A DNA stretch of 23,660 bases. Source: CAVYGN01 sp964413265. GTDB taxonomy: Bacteria > Spirochaetota > Brevinematia > Brevinematales > JAOACQ01. Location: positions 1 to 23,660 of the forward strand of contig CAYPRX010000030.1 of assembly GCA_964413265.1 (NCBI GenBank), in the 5' to 3' direction. A model generated the notes under the pieces. That model did no database searches. It was given only the letters and a program-made list of their open reading frames with translations, and was not told the origin of the DNA. Below, in pieces: positions 14,389-22,112 of this stretch (position 1 is the stretch's first letter; each line of letters starts with the position of its first letter). Both the position numbers and the translations under genes were made by a program.

Positions 14389-15158
14389 GCCGAGCCGTAT
14401 TTTTCCATTATCCTCTCGTAGTTAATGCCCTTCTTATAGCTGCAAAACCTGTCTTTACCCGTTGATTTTGCATGGTAACAGGCAAAATCGGCCTGCTTTT
14501 GAACCTTATGGTACATTTTCAGAATATCCTTCGCAAATATCGGGCCGCCTGCGGTATAATTGAGATTAAAAGCCGCCACGCCAATGCTTGCCGTTATATG
14601 CACATATCCGCCAATAGTGAGGGGTATGCGTATCTTTCTTATCTCATTTAATAATTTCTGTGCGTATTTTTCAGCTCCCTCAAGATCCGTAACTGGAAGA
14701 ACAATATCAAATTCCTCTCCCCCGAACCTGAACAGGTAATCTGTTGGCCGGGAAACCTTCTTCATAGTCTTGGCTATCGCTATTAAAACATTGTCACCAA
14801 TATCATGACCGTATATATTATTGACCCTGCTGAAGTCATCAAGGTCCATCCTCAGATAAGATATGGGAAGCAGAGATGATTTCCTGCTTGACTGCCAGTA
14901 ACGGGAAATCGCCTTTACGATATTGACCAGTAAAACTTCATTATATTTCAGGAGAGAAGTTTTATTATCGATATTTATCCTTTCTTCGAGCACTTCATAT
15001 TTCTCAAGCAGGGTATAATGCTCCATCTGCATTTGCCGGAGAAATTCGATCACATCCTCGTCTATCTTATCATTGAGTGCGAGGTTGGATAAAATTTTTA
15101 AAGCTAAGACCTCGAAATCGCTCATTTCTCTCTTTCTATTTCCCCTTTTTCTTTTCAT
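14382..15158 (-). CDS. Diguanylate cyclase (GGDEF domain), soluble
   Basis: The product makes c-di-GMP from two GTP. The 258-residue protein has no membrane segment. Residues 1-85 are helical and charged, possibly a dimerising coiled coil. The GGDEF domain covers about 90-245, with DLDDFSRVNNIYGHDIGD (105-122) supplying the metal-binding Asp and base-recognising residues, active-site GGEEF (146-150), and an intact inhibitory I-site RPTD (137-140) five residues upstream. Catalytic activity is therefore expected, with product feedback. The ATG at 15158 has GAGG about 6 bases upstream; an inner ATG at 15125 (MSDFEVLAL) is also possible. It is a single gene, not linked to its neighbours by function. 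Confidence 0.93.
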   Translation of the reverse strand: MKRKRGNRKREMSDFEVLALKILSNLALNDKIDEDVIEFLRQMQMEHYTLLEKYEVLEERINIDNKTSLLKYNEVLLVNIVKAISRYWQSSRKSSLLPISYLRMDLDDFSRVNNIYGHDIGDNVLIAIAKTMKKVSRPTDYLFRFGGEEFDIVLPVTDLEGAEKYAQKLLNEIRKIRIPLTIGGYVHITASIGVAAFNLNYTAGGPIFAKDILKMYHKVQKQADFACYHAKSTGKDRFCSYKKGINYERIMEKYGSAH

Positions 15159-15208
15159 GAAAGACCTCTATAATTTTTTGTTCTTTTAATTTTTGTTTTT
15201 AACATGAA

Positions 15209-15238
15209 ATTATATAATATTCTCAAAGCGAATGCCAA
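15209..15238 (-). promoter_or_regulatory. Promoter of the diguanylate cyclase gene
   Basis: On the minus strand TTGGCA (15238-15233) and a perfect TATAAT (15214-15209) are separated by 18 bases. They lie about 50 bases before the cyclase start codon, in the gap after DUF167. I see no clear GC-rich terminator for the upstream DUF167 gene here. Confidence 0.58.
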
Positions 15239-15271
15239 TTTTTATCAAAAAAAACAGCCTCATTGAAAATT

Positions 15272-15562
15272 TTATCTGGAAGTATTTTTAATCGCCAGTT
15301 CAAGAAATTTTTCCCTGGTGATACCCTCAGCTTTAATTACCTTATTTCTGGAGCTCCTTCCCCTCAGTATCGATATACATTTTTGAGGAAGGGAAAGCAT
15401 ATCAGAAAAATACCGGACCAGTTCCCGGTTGGCCATGTCCCCGGCTGGTGCCGATTTCAATTCTACCAGAACATCCTCTCCGGAAAATATAATATTATTT
15501 CTCCTTTTCCTTGTCAGGACCTTCGCATCAAAAACAATATATCCCGATCCCTGATTTATCAT
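15272..15562 (-). CDS. DUF167 (YggU) family protein
   Basis: This small 96-residue protein matches the DUF167/YggU family, which is widespread and has no firm function. The pattern is clear: a basic N-terminal strand (KVLTRKRRNNIIF), VLVELKSAPAGDMANRELVR (31-50), CISILRGRSSRNKVIKAEGI (62-81). In many bacteria yggU follows yggT, exactly as here (2-base gap). There is no good ribosome site before the ATG, so translation probably depends on coupling to yggT. It ends the argD-proC-yggT operon. Confidence 0.85.
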   Translation of the reverse strand: MINQGSGYIVFDAKVLTRKRRNNIIFSGEDVLVELKSAPAGDMANRELVRYFSDMLSLPQKCISILRGRSSRNKVIKAEGITREKFLELAIKNTSR

Positions 15563-15564
15563 AA

Positions 15565-15837
15565 TTATCTGTAATTGTTCATCAGGCTCTGGAGAATTAT
15601 CTGTACTATTTGAAGGAATATGAATACATAAAGCGGGGATAGGTCGAACATTCCGATACGGATGGGAGGAAGTATCCTCAGAAAAAAATTCTGAACGGGA
15701 GTGCAGAGACTATCTGTAATTTTAACGAGGGGATTATCTTCGCTAAGATTAAAGTAGCTGAGAAGAATGTAAAAAAGGAACACATACATATATATTTCTG
15801 ATAAAATATATAAAAACTGCAAAAAGGTGAAGATCAT
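15565..15837 (-). CDS. YggT family membrane protein
   Basis: YggT proteins are small integral membrane proteins with two hydrophobic helices (here about 5-29 and 68-86). The 90-residue product carries the family hallmark LCTPVQNFFLRILPP (44-58), close to the consensus T-P-P-RR-iPP, and a loop with NLSEDNPLVKITDSL. A role in membrane or division-related processes is suspected from studies of related proteins, but is not established. The start overlaps the proC stop by four bases (ATGA type), so it is coupled to proC. Confidence 0.88.
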   Translation of the reverse strand: MIFTFLQFLYILSEIYMYVFLFYILLSYFNLSEDNPLVKITDSLCTPVQNFFLRILPPIRIGMFDLSPLYVFIFLQIVQIILQSLMNNYR

Positions 15838-16643
15838 TTATCTTCTCCGATTTCTTTCGACCGCATTACTGCTGCCCTTACTGCATTGATGACAGTGGAG
15901 CTGAAAGAACCGTTTTCAAGAGCCAGCAGCCCCGCTGCTGTAGTTCCGGCAGGGGATGTAACCCTGTCCTTGAGTTCATTCAGATGTATGCCGGCTTCTA
16001 TGGATTCTGCCGCCATGGCCGCTGACCCGCTTACAGTATAAACCGCAAGCCTTCTTGAAACGTCTCTTGGGAGTCCTTCCAGAACGCCTGCATCTGCAAG
16101 GGCATTAATAAAGGCGAAAACGTAGGCAGGACCCGAGCCGGACAGGCCCGTGATCGCATCCAGGAGCTCTTCTTTTTTAACAGTTTCGGCTATTCCAACA
16201 GAGTGAAATATGCTTATAATGTTTTTTATTTCAGCTTGTGTAAAAGGACCGTCAAAATAAATACCGGAAACTCCCTCTCCAACCAGGGCAGGCGTATTAG
16301 GCATAGCCCTTGCGATAAGCGTTTTTTTAAGATGTTTCCTCATTTCGCAGACTTTTATACCAGCAGCTATTGAAACAAGTATCTTCTTTGAGGAATCGAA
16401 CCTGCTCTTTATTTCTCTCAGGGCGATTTCAATATCATGCGGTTTTACAGCCAATATGAGCACCTGGCAGTATCCTGCCAATTCTGCCGGATTTTCCGCT
16501 TTTTTTACGGCCCACCTGCTTACAGCCTCCTTTTCCTTAAGGCTGTCTATATCATATACATATATATCGAAAGTTTTATCCCGTGACAGCCCGGCTATGA
16601 GGGCACTTCCCATGTTTCCGCATCCGATAATTCCGATTTTCAT
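15834..16643 (-). CDS. proC: Pyrroline-5-carboxylate reductase
   Basis: ProC reduces pyrroline-5-carboxylate to proline with NAD(P)H. The N-terminal Rossmann fold starts at once, GIIGCGNMGSALIAG (4-18), and the C-terminal family block includes GLSGSGPAYVFAFINALADA (about 165-184) and the SPAGTTAAGL motif near 230. I chose the ATG at 16643 (product MKIGIIGCG, 269 residues), because GGGAGG lies 6 bases upstream; the ATG at 16649 has that site directly touching it. The upstream aminotransferase gene is 13 bases away in the same operon. Since its product can yield glutamate semialdehyde from ornithine, a proline pathway is plausible. Confidence 0.94.
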   Translation of the reverse strand: MKIGIIGCGNMGSALIAGLSRDKTFDIYVYDIDSLKEKEAVSRWAVKKAENPAELAGYCQVLILAVKPHDIEIALREIKSRFDSSKKILVSIAAGIKVCEMRKHLKKTLIARAMPNTPALVGEGVSGIYFDGPFTQAEIKNIISIFHSVGIAETVKKEELLDAITGLSGSGPAYVFAFINALADAGVLEGLPRDVSRRLAVYTVSGSAAMAAESIEAGIHLNELKDRVTSPAGTTAAGLLALENGSFSSTVINAVRAAVMRSKEIGEDK

Positions 16644-16656
16644 TCCCATCCTCCCG

Positions 16657-17862
16657 TCAATATTTCGATGTCAGGCTGTAAGTCTCCATCAGTGACGTTA
16701 ATTTTTCGCAGAAATAATCAATTTCCTTCCTGCCTATCGTGAACGGAGGTAAAAGCCTCAGTACGTTTTCTCCCGCCTTCATGGCAAGGATCCCATTGTC
16801 TAAAAGCCCCTTCAAGGCGTCCTTTACTGGGAAAACCGAATAAAGCTCTATGCCGATCATCAGTCCTACAAGACGGTTTTCTTTTATTATACCGGGATAT
16901 TTATTTCTAATACTTTCCAGTTTCATTAAGAAATACTTCGAAAGCTCATTTATTTTATCCAGTAATTCCTCTGTAAGTTCGTTCATCACAGCTATGCCTG
17001 CCGCACAGGCCAGAAAATTTCCTCCGAATGTAGAGGCATGCATTCCTGCTTCCATGCCGTCTGCTACCTTGTTTGCAGCAAGGACTGCACCAATAGGAAA
17101 ACCGTTGCCTAAAGCCTTTGCCATTGTGATCAAATCCGGTTCAATGTCCAAGTTCTGATAACCGAACTTCTTTCCCGTCCTGCCTAACCCTGTCTGGACC
17201 TCGTCGAAGATAATCAGTGAATCGAATTTCTTTGACAGTTCTTTAACCTTCTTAACAAATCCGCCGGAAAGAGGGTTTATCCCTCCCTCTCCCTGCACTG
17301 CCTCGAGAAAAATCGCACAGACATCGTTTCCCATTTTCCTTTCAATATCGGAGATATCATTGAACCTTACAAATTCCATCCCTGTCAGAAGAGGCTCAAA
17401 ACCACGCCTGTACTTTTCCTGACCTGTCATGCTTATAGCAGCAATTGTCCTTCCATGAAAAGAACCAGATAGTGAAAGTATCCTGCTTTTACTCTGATTT
17501 TTCCTGTTTCCATAAATACGGGCTATTTTAATGGCTGTCTCATTTGCCTCTGCCCCGCTGTTGCAGAAAAATACTTTTCCTGGAAAAGCAGCTTCAGTGA
17601 TCTTTTCAGCAAGTTCAGCCTGTCCAGGTATGATGAATAAATTCGAAGTATGTGATATCATGTCGAGTTGTTTCCTTAAAGCCATGTTTATTCTCGGATT
17701 TGAATGGCCGAAACCAGTGACCCCTATGCCTGATGTTAAATCGAGATATTTAGATCCATGATCGTCGTAAACCCAGTGTTCATGCCCCCTTACAATGGCA
17801 ATAGGTGTCCTCGAGTAAAAAGGTATTAAAAAATCCTCAATCCTGCTTATCACGTCTTTCAT
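16657..17862 (-). CDS. argD: Acetylornithine/ornithine aminotransferase (class III PLP)
   Basis: The 401-residue enzyme exchanges the amino group of an N-acetylornithine, ornithine or similar omega-amino acid with 2-oxoglutarate, using PLP. Landmarks are NSGAEANETAIKIAR (101-115), SFHGRTIAAISMTGQ (134-148), IIFDEVQTGLGRTG (217-230, Asp220), and the PLP lysine in ITMAKALGNGFPIGAV (245-260, Lys249). The style of these blocks is closer to ArgD than to RocD, and ends with RLLPP. Adjacent proC suggests that ornithine itself may be a substrate. I chose the ATG at 17862; a TTG at 17883 would add seven residues with no family support. It leads the operon. Substrate is inferred, not proven. Confidence 0.88.
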   Translation of the reverse strand: MKDVISRIEDFLIPFYSRTPIAIVRGHEHWVYDDHGSKYLDLTSGIGVTGFGHSNPRINMALRKQLDMISHTSNLFIIPGQAELAEKITEAAFPGKVFFCNSGAEANETAIKIARIYGNRKNQSKSRILSLSGSFHGRTIAAISMTGQEKYRRGFEPLLTGMEFVRFNDISDIERKMGNDVCAIFLEAVQGEGGINPLSGGFVKKVKELSKKFDSLIIFDEVQTGLGRTGKKFGYQNLDIEPDLITMAKALGNGFPIGAVLAANKVADGMEAGMHASTFGGNFLACAAGIAVMNELTEELLDKINELSKYFLMKLESIRNKYPGIIKENRLVGLMIGIELYSVFPVKDALKGLLDNGILAMKAGENVLRLLPPFTIGRKEIDYFCEKLTSLMETYSLTSKY

Positions 17863-17891
17863 ATTGCAACCAGCCTTAAACAATTTATTAA

Positions 17892-17919
17892 ATTATAAAC
17901 TATTTTTTGTGATTGCAAA
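17892..17919 (-). promoter_or_regulatory. Promoter of the argD-proC-yggT-DUF167 operon
   Basis: On the minus strand TTTGCA (17919-17914) and a perfect TATAAT (17897-17892) are separated by 16 bases. They lie 30 bases before the argD start codon. I looked for an ArgR box and found none convincing. Confidence 0.45.
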
Positions 17920-17924
17920 AATTA

Positions 17925-17952
17925 TTGACGGATGACCTCCTTCTGATAAATT
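17925..17952 (+). promoter_or_regulatory. Promoter of the gph-lacI pair
   Basis: TTGACG (17925-17930) and TAAATT (17947-17952) are separated by 16 bases, and a TG precedes the -10 box (TGATAAATT, extended -10). It is divergent from the argD promoter in a 135-base interval. The transcript would have a leader of about 40 bases. Confidence 0.42.
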
Positions 17953-17997
17953 TTGCCAAATCCCTGCCGAAATGCTAGAATTATTAGGGTGTATTTA

Positions 17998-18672
17998 ATG
18001 AAGTTCAAGGGGATGATTTTCGACCTCGACGGAACACTGCTTGATACTATTGATGATTTGAGTGATTCAATGAATGCGGTTTTAGCTAATCTCGGATTTA
18101 CCGGTCATACAGTCCCGGATTATAAAAGATTTGTCGGCGACGGTTTAAAGAAGCTCGTAATACGATCTTTGCCTGATGGTGCCAGCGAATCTCTTATCCT
18201 CAGGGCACAGAAGATGATGAAGAGGGAATATTACTTCCGTTGTTTAAAAAAAACCAGGCCATACAGGGAGATTCCGGAGGCTCTGGAAATTTTGACATCA
18301 CATGGTGTCAAGCTTGCCGTTTTCTCAAATAAACCTGATGCCCTCACTAAAAAACTTATAAAACACCTGTTACCGGGCAAATACTTTGAAATCGTTGCCG
18401 GTCAGAAAAGGGGTGTTCCTCTTAAACCGGATCCGGCAGGCGCCCTAAATATGTCTGCATTGCTCGGCATCGCCCCGAAGGAAATACTTTATCTCGGTGA
18501 TTCATCAGTGGATATGATGACCGCAAAGGCCGCCGGCATGTTCGGGGCAGGAGCTCTCTGGGGCTTCAGAACCCGTGAAGAACTGCTGGAGAGCGGCGCG
18601 GGGGAGCTTTTTGGATCACCCTGTGAGGCTGCAGTTTATGTTTGCGATAACACAAATGGTGGTTTTAAGTGA
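17998..18672 (+). CDS. gph: HAD-superfamily phosphatase, phosphoglycolate phosphatase type
   Basis: The 224-residue protein has a HAD Rossmann core with a helical cap. Catalytic motifs are MIFDLDGTLLDT (6-17; nucleophile Asp9 and acid Asp11), FSNKPD (109-114), Lys143 (PLKPDP) and YLGDSSVDMMTAKAAG (165-180; Asp168 and Asp172 bind Mg2+). The VGDGLKKLV and cap pattern are typical of Gph, but HAD substrates are hard to read; a sugar-phosphate phosphatase is equally possible next to a sugar locus. I chose the ATG at 17998 because AGGGTG lies 6 bases upstream; an upstream TTG at 17953 would add 15 unrelated residues. The stop overlaps the lacI start (GTGA). Confidence 0.85.
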   Translation: MKFKGMIFDLDGTLLDTIDDLSDSMNAVLANLGFTGHTVPDYKRFVGDGLKKLVIRSLPDGASESLILRAQKMMKREYYFRCLKKTRPYREIPEALEILTSHGVKLAVFSNKPDALTKKLIKHLLPGKYFEIVAGQKRGVPLKPDPAGALNMSALLGIAPKEILYLGDSSVDMMTAKAAGMFGAGALWGFRTREELLESGAGELFGSPCEAAVYVCDNTNGGFK

Positions 18673-19673
18673 TAACGCAGGAGGAAGTTGCAAAAAAAGC
18701 CGGGGTTTCGTTCATTACTGTTTCCCGGGTCATCAATAAGAAAGGCTATGTTAAAAAGGAAACCCGTGAAAAAGTATTGAAGGCTATCAAGGAATTGAAC
18801 TACTATGCCAATCATATAGGCCAGGCCCTGAGGAGCAAAAGGGTCAACACCATCGGCATAATAATTCCCGAGCCGCCGAATGTACCGGTTCATGGAATGG
18901 AATATTATAATCTCCTTATGCAAGGAATTGACCGTTCTACCGTTGCGCACAGCTACGATATACTGTTATCAACCTACAAACAGGACGATCAGAATGTTGA
19001 TTTTTTCAGGCTTTATTTTCAGCATAAGGTGGATGGTTTGATTCTATTTATTCCCGATATGAGATACCTCCAGACAGAAGAGATAGAAAAATGGAATATT
19101 CCAGTTGTAATAATCGGTGAATGCCCGGTTGGAAAAAATATAAGCTATGTCGATGCCGAGAATTTCGAAGGTATGTACAGGGTCACCGAATATCTGATAT
19201 CAAGGCGCTGCCGCCGGATCGCTTTCATAAAGGGAAGGCCCTTCATGCAGAATTCTCTGGATAGATTTAACGGATTTATAAGCGCCATGAATAAACATGG
19301 CATTTTGATCGATTACAGCATTATTTTCGAAGGTAATTATACAAGCATCTCAGGACAGAATGCCATGAAAAGTATAATATCGTCAGGCAGGATTCCGGAT
19401 GCTTTGATCTGCTCAAATGATCTGATGGCCCTTGGCGCCCTCTCCGAAGCAAAAAAAGCTAATATTATGATCCCTGATGATCTTTCCCTGATCGGGTTTG
19501 ATGATATAAGCATAACGGTTTTCACCGACCCGCCAATCAGTACGGTCCGCCAGCCGCTGTTTGATATGGGTTTTACTGCTTCCGAATTTCTTTTCAACAA
19601 GATCAGTTATCCCGAGATGCCGGCAAAATCAATGATCTTTCCAGTAGAGCTGATAATCAGGAAAAGTGCATAG
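18669..19673 (+). CDS. LacI-family transcriptional regulator
   Basis: The 334-residue regulator has an N-terminal LacI HTH (TQEEVAKKAGVSFITVSRVI, residues 3-22), a hinge helix (QALRSKR, 52-58, with Leu54 as the intercalating residue), and a periplasmic-binding-like ligand domain (60-334) with the usual VDGLILF and IGFDDI motifs. It starts with GTG, overlapping the gph stop. It is probably the local repressor of the downstream sugar transporter operon, whose promoter carries a plausible CG-centred operator. The ligand should be a sugar released from the imported substrate, but nothing in the sequence fixes which. Confidence 0.93.
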   Translation: MITQEEVAKKAGVSFITVSRVINKKGYVKKETREKVLKAIKELNYYANHIGQALRSKRVNTIGIIIPEPPNVPVHGMEYYNLLMQGIDRSTVAHSYDILLSTYKQDDQNVDFFRLYFQHKVDGLILFIPDMRYLQTEEIEKWNIPVVIIGECPVGKNISYVDAENFEGMYRVTEYLISRRCRRIAFIKGRPFMQNSLDRFNGFISAMNKHGILIDYSIIFEGNYTSISGQNAMKSIISSGRIPDALICSNDLMALGALSEAKKANIMIPDDLSLIGFDDISITVFTDPPISTVRQPLFDMGFTASEFLFNKISYPEMPAKSMIFPVELIIRKSA

Positions 19674-19699
19674 ATTGTGAGAAATATTTTTGTTCTTTA

Positions 19700-19729
19700 T
19701 TGACAAGAGCAATAAAATAAAATTATAAT
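19700..19729 (+). promoter_or_regulatory. Strong sigma-70-type promoter of the sugar ABC/GH3 operon
   Basis: A perfect TTGACA (19700-19705) and a perfect TATAAT (19724-19729) are separated by 18 bases. It is the best promoter in the window. A strong basal promoter just before a possible operator is typical of a repressor-controlled operon. Confidence 0.78.
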
Positions 19730-19730
19730 A

Positions 19731-19747
19731 TGTTTACGTATATCATA
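19731..19747 (+). promoter_or_regulatory. Candidate LacI-family operator
   Basis: TGTTTACG (19731-19738) is a good LacI-family half-site, with the central CG at 19737-19738. The right half (TATATCATA) is degenerate: only the central five of six base pairs around the CG are palindromic. It sits at about +1, directly after the -10 box, where a repressor would block transcription. The upstream LacI gene is the obvious partner. Confidence 0.42.
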
Positions 19748-19768
19748 AATCACAATTTAATAGTTTAT

Positions 19769-19816
19769 AGGAGGAGGTTTTTATGTAATATGTCCAGTGG
19801 AATTTTATGGGGTTAA
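19769..19816 (+). promoter_or_regulatory. Leader with strong Shine-Dalgarno, start-stop codon pair and 8-codon ORF
   Basis: AGGAGGAGG (19769-19777) is followed at 5 bases by ATG-TAA (19783-19788), a start codon directly followed by a stop. An out-of-frame ATG at 19790 then opens an 8-codon frame (MSSGILWG) that stops at 19814-19816. The binding-protein gene has its own GAGGAGG site just before its ATG at 19838. The ribosome site upstream is stronger than a leader needs, so a regulatory role or a remnant of a lost start is possible. Confidence 0.45.
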
Positions 19817-19837
19817 TATTTAGATGAGGAGGAAAAT

Positions 19838-21103
19838 ATGAAATTAGTTAAACTTTGCCTTGCTGCCTTCATTATCTGCACACTGGGTTTCTTGGTTCGG
19901 ATTAACGCTGCCGACCAGGTGACTATATCCTGGTGGCACCTGGATACTCAAACGGATTACCAGGCCGAATGGCAGAAGATGGCCGATGATTTCATGGCTA
20001 AGCATCCCAATGTAAAAATCGAGATCACTGTGCTCGAAAACGAGGCGTTCAAATCAAAGATCGCGACAGTCATGCAGTCTGGAAATCCGCCTGATCTTTT
20101 CAGGAGCTGGGGCGGAGGCGTGATGAATGAATATGCCGATGCAGGACTTTTAAAGGACATAACAAAAGACGTTGTCGGCACAAAATGGGGTAAATCGATC
20201 GGAAAGGGCGCCTTTGGCGTTTACAGCTACCATGGAAAATATTACGGCGCTCCTTATGACATGGGAGCTGTAGGAATATGGTATAACAAGGCTATCTTTA
20301 AAAAATTAGGGATCAAACCCTTCAGGACATGGTCCCAGCTGATTGCCGGAGTCAAGAAAATAAAAGCAGCCGGTATTATACCTATAGCCGTCGGTGAAGG
20401 CGACAAATGGCCCGGCCATTTCTGGTGGGTTTATCTGGCTGTAAGGATCGGCGGTAAAGAAGCTTTTAATGCTGCTTACAGCAGGAAGGGTTCCTTCAAG
20501 GACGCTCCTTTCGTGCAGGCCGGGAAAAAACTCAAGGAACTGGTAAGCCTCAATCCATTCGAGGACAGCTTTTTGAGTCAAACTTGGAACGATGAAGCTG
20601 CCCTCGTCGGAAATGGATTAGCAGCGATGGATCTAATGGGCCAGTGGGCTCCTTACACCATGGCATCAGAAGCGACCAATAAAAAAGGCCTCGGCGATGA
20701 CCTTGGATGGATGCCCTTCCCTCTTGTGGAAGGTGGAGCCGGAAAACCGACTGATGTAATGGGCGGAGGGAATGGCTACATTATCGGCAAGAATGCCCCG
20801 CCGGAAACTGTTGAATTCTTAAAATACATTACAAGCCTGAAGAATAATTCCCTGCTTGCAGGTGAGGGGAGAATTACACCGGTTGTGATCGGTGCTGATA
20901 AAGCCCTGAAAGACCCCAATCAAATCGCCATAGCGAAAGCTGCTTCAAAGGCGGACTATTATCAGCTTTATTATGACCAGTACCTGCCCCCCGCTGTAGG
21001 TGAGGTGGTTAAAGATGCTGTACAGACATTGTTTGCCGGAACAAAATCCCCCCAGGAAGCCGCACAGATGATAGATGACTCTTTCGTAGCCAATAAGAAG
21101 TAA
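19838..21103 (+). CDS. Sugar ABC transporter substrate-binding protein (family 1)
   Basis: The 421-residue protein captures a sugar or oligosaccharide in the periplasm and hands it to the permeases downstream. A signal peptide spans residues 1-24 (LysVal-Lys start, hydrophobic core, INA|AD cleavage). The mature part has the cluster B/family 1 pattern: ISWWHLDT, DDFMAKHPNVKIEI, MQSGNPPDLFRSWGGG, GAVGIWYNKAIFKKLGI, GNGYIIGKNAPP. Tryptophans that could stack on sugar rings are scattered (Trp32, Trp33 and the KWPGHFWW stretch). There is no lipobox cysteine at the cleavage site, so it should be a free periplasmic protein. It starts with GAGGAGG 7 bases upstream of ATG. Confidence 0.92.
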   Translation: MKLVKLCLAAFIICTLGFLVRINAADQVTISWWHLDTQTDYQAEWQKMADDFMAKHPNVKIEITVLENEAFKSKIATVMQSGNPPDLFRSWGGGVMNEYADAGLLKDITKDVVGTKWGKSIGKGAFGVYSYHGKYYGAPYDMGAVGIWYNKAIFKKLGIKPFRTWSQLIAGVKKIKAAGIIPIAVGEGDKWPGHFWWVYLAVRIGGKEAFNAAYSRKGSFKDAPFVQAGKKLKELVSLNPFEDSFLSQTWNDEAALVGNGLAAMDLMGQWAPYTMASEATNKKGLGDDLGWMPFPLVEGGAGKPTDVMGGGNGYIIGKNAPPETVEFLKYITSLKNNSLLAGEGRITPVVIGADKALKDPNQIAIAKAASKADYYQLYYDQYLPPAVGEVVKDAVQTLFAGTKSPQEAAQMIDDSFVANKK

Positions 21104-21120
21104 GAAATAATGCATCGATT

Positions 21121-21152
21121 CCGCCCCGTCTTTAAATGCAAAGGCGGGGCGG
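21121..21152 (+). terminator. GC-rich intercistronic hairpin between binding protein and permease
   Basis: A 13-bp stem (21121-21133 with 21140-21152; one G-U pair) encloses a 6-base loop AAATGC. The base is very GC-rich (CCGCCCCG/CGGGGCGG). Only a weak T-rich tail follows, so it may act as a partial terminator and as a 3' stabiliser, giving more binding protein than permease, as seen in other sugar ABC operons. Confidence 0.7.
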
Positions 21153-21184
21153 GTTAAATTTTATAATATGAAAAAAGAGGCTGT

Positions 21185-22108
21185 ATGAGAGCTAAAAAGA
21201 CAGATAGTCAATATACCCTGTCATCAAGAAAGAAAAAAAATTTTACTACTGCTATGGGCTTTCTCATCGTCCCGCTTTTATTTTATACATTCTTTGTAAT
21301 AGCCCCTGTTTTCCAGGCTGCTTATTACAGCCTGTTTAACTGGAACGGACTGGGCCCGATCACAAACTTTATCGGTTTTAAAAATTTTGTCACCATTTTT
21401 AAGGACTCAGTATTTCTTACCGCACTGAAGAATAATTTTCTGATTATTGTCCTTTCATTATTGCTGCAGCTGCCAACCGCCCTCATACTGGCGCTTGCCA
21501 TCGGCCGCAGGTTCAAAGGCAGCACATTTTTCAGGAGCATTTTCTTCCTTCCGTTTATACTATCTGAAATTATAGCCGGTACAGTCTGGACATTCATGTA
21601 CAATCCTCAATTCGGACTTCAGAACACTACCCTTGTCAATCTTATACCCGCACTCAAGAATTTCTCTTTCCTCGGCGATCCGAAACACGTATTTTACAGT
21701 ATTTTCATAGTAATCTGGTGGAAATACTTCGGCCTTCACATGGTGATAATGATAGCAGGCCTGCAGAATATACCGGACGAGGTTGTTGAAGCGGCTTATG
21801 TCGACGGTGTAAACAATTTTCAGCTTAACTGGCATATCATACTGCCACTCTTGAAACCGACCATACTGATCTCAGTTTTTTTCTCAATCATTGGCTCTCT
21901 CCAGACCTTTGCAATTATCTGGGCAATGGGCAGGGGCGATCCCGTCCACGCCGCCGAAACAATGGTAACATACCTTTATAAATTCGGTTTCCTGAGATTC
22001 AGCCTGGGTTACGGCAGCTCGGTAGCAATTGTAATATTTTTAATATGCCTGGTCTTTAATATACTCTATCAAAGATCCATTACGGGCCAGGAACAGCAGT
22101 CAGGATGA
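21185..22108 (+). CDS. Sugar ABC transporter permease, MalF type
   Basis: The 307-residue protein forms half of the membrane channel. After a basic cytoplasmic N terminus (KKTDSQYTLSSRKKKNF) it has six hydrophobic helices. The EAA loop that contacts the ATPase is VVEAAYVDGVNNFQLNWHII (200-219). The family blocks FNWNGLG (51-57) and FIGFKNF (62-68) are also present. AAGAGG lies 5 bases before the ATG. It is 3 bases upstream of the second permease and 32 bases after the hairpin. Confidence 0.93.
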   Translation: MRAKKTDSQYTLSSRKKKNFTTAMGFLIVPLLFYTFFVIAPVFQAAYYSLFNWNGLGPITNFIGFKNFVTIFKDSVFLTALKNNFLIIVLSLLLQLPTALILALAIGRRFKGSTFFRSIFFLPFILSEIIAGTVWTFMYNPQFGLQNTTLVNLIPALKNFSFLGDPKHVFYSIFIVIWWKYFGLHMVIMIAGLQNIPDEVVEAAYVDGVNNFQLNWHIILPLLKPTILISVFFSIIGSLQTFAIIWAMGRGDPVHAAETMVTYLYKFGFLRFSLGYGSSVAIVIFLICLVFNILYQRSITGQEQQSG

Positions 22109-22112
22109 ATTT

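Noticed and set aside
15263..15574. Open frame of 103 codons on the plus strand
   Set aside because: It is opposite the DUF167 gene, which has clear family motifs.
16850..17158. Open frame of 102 codons on the plus strand
   Set aside because: It is the antisense frame of the aminotransferase gene and has no family features.
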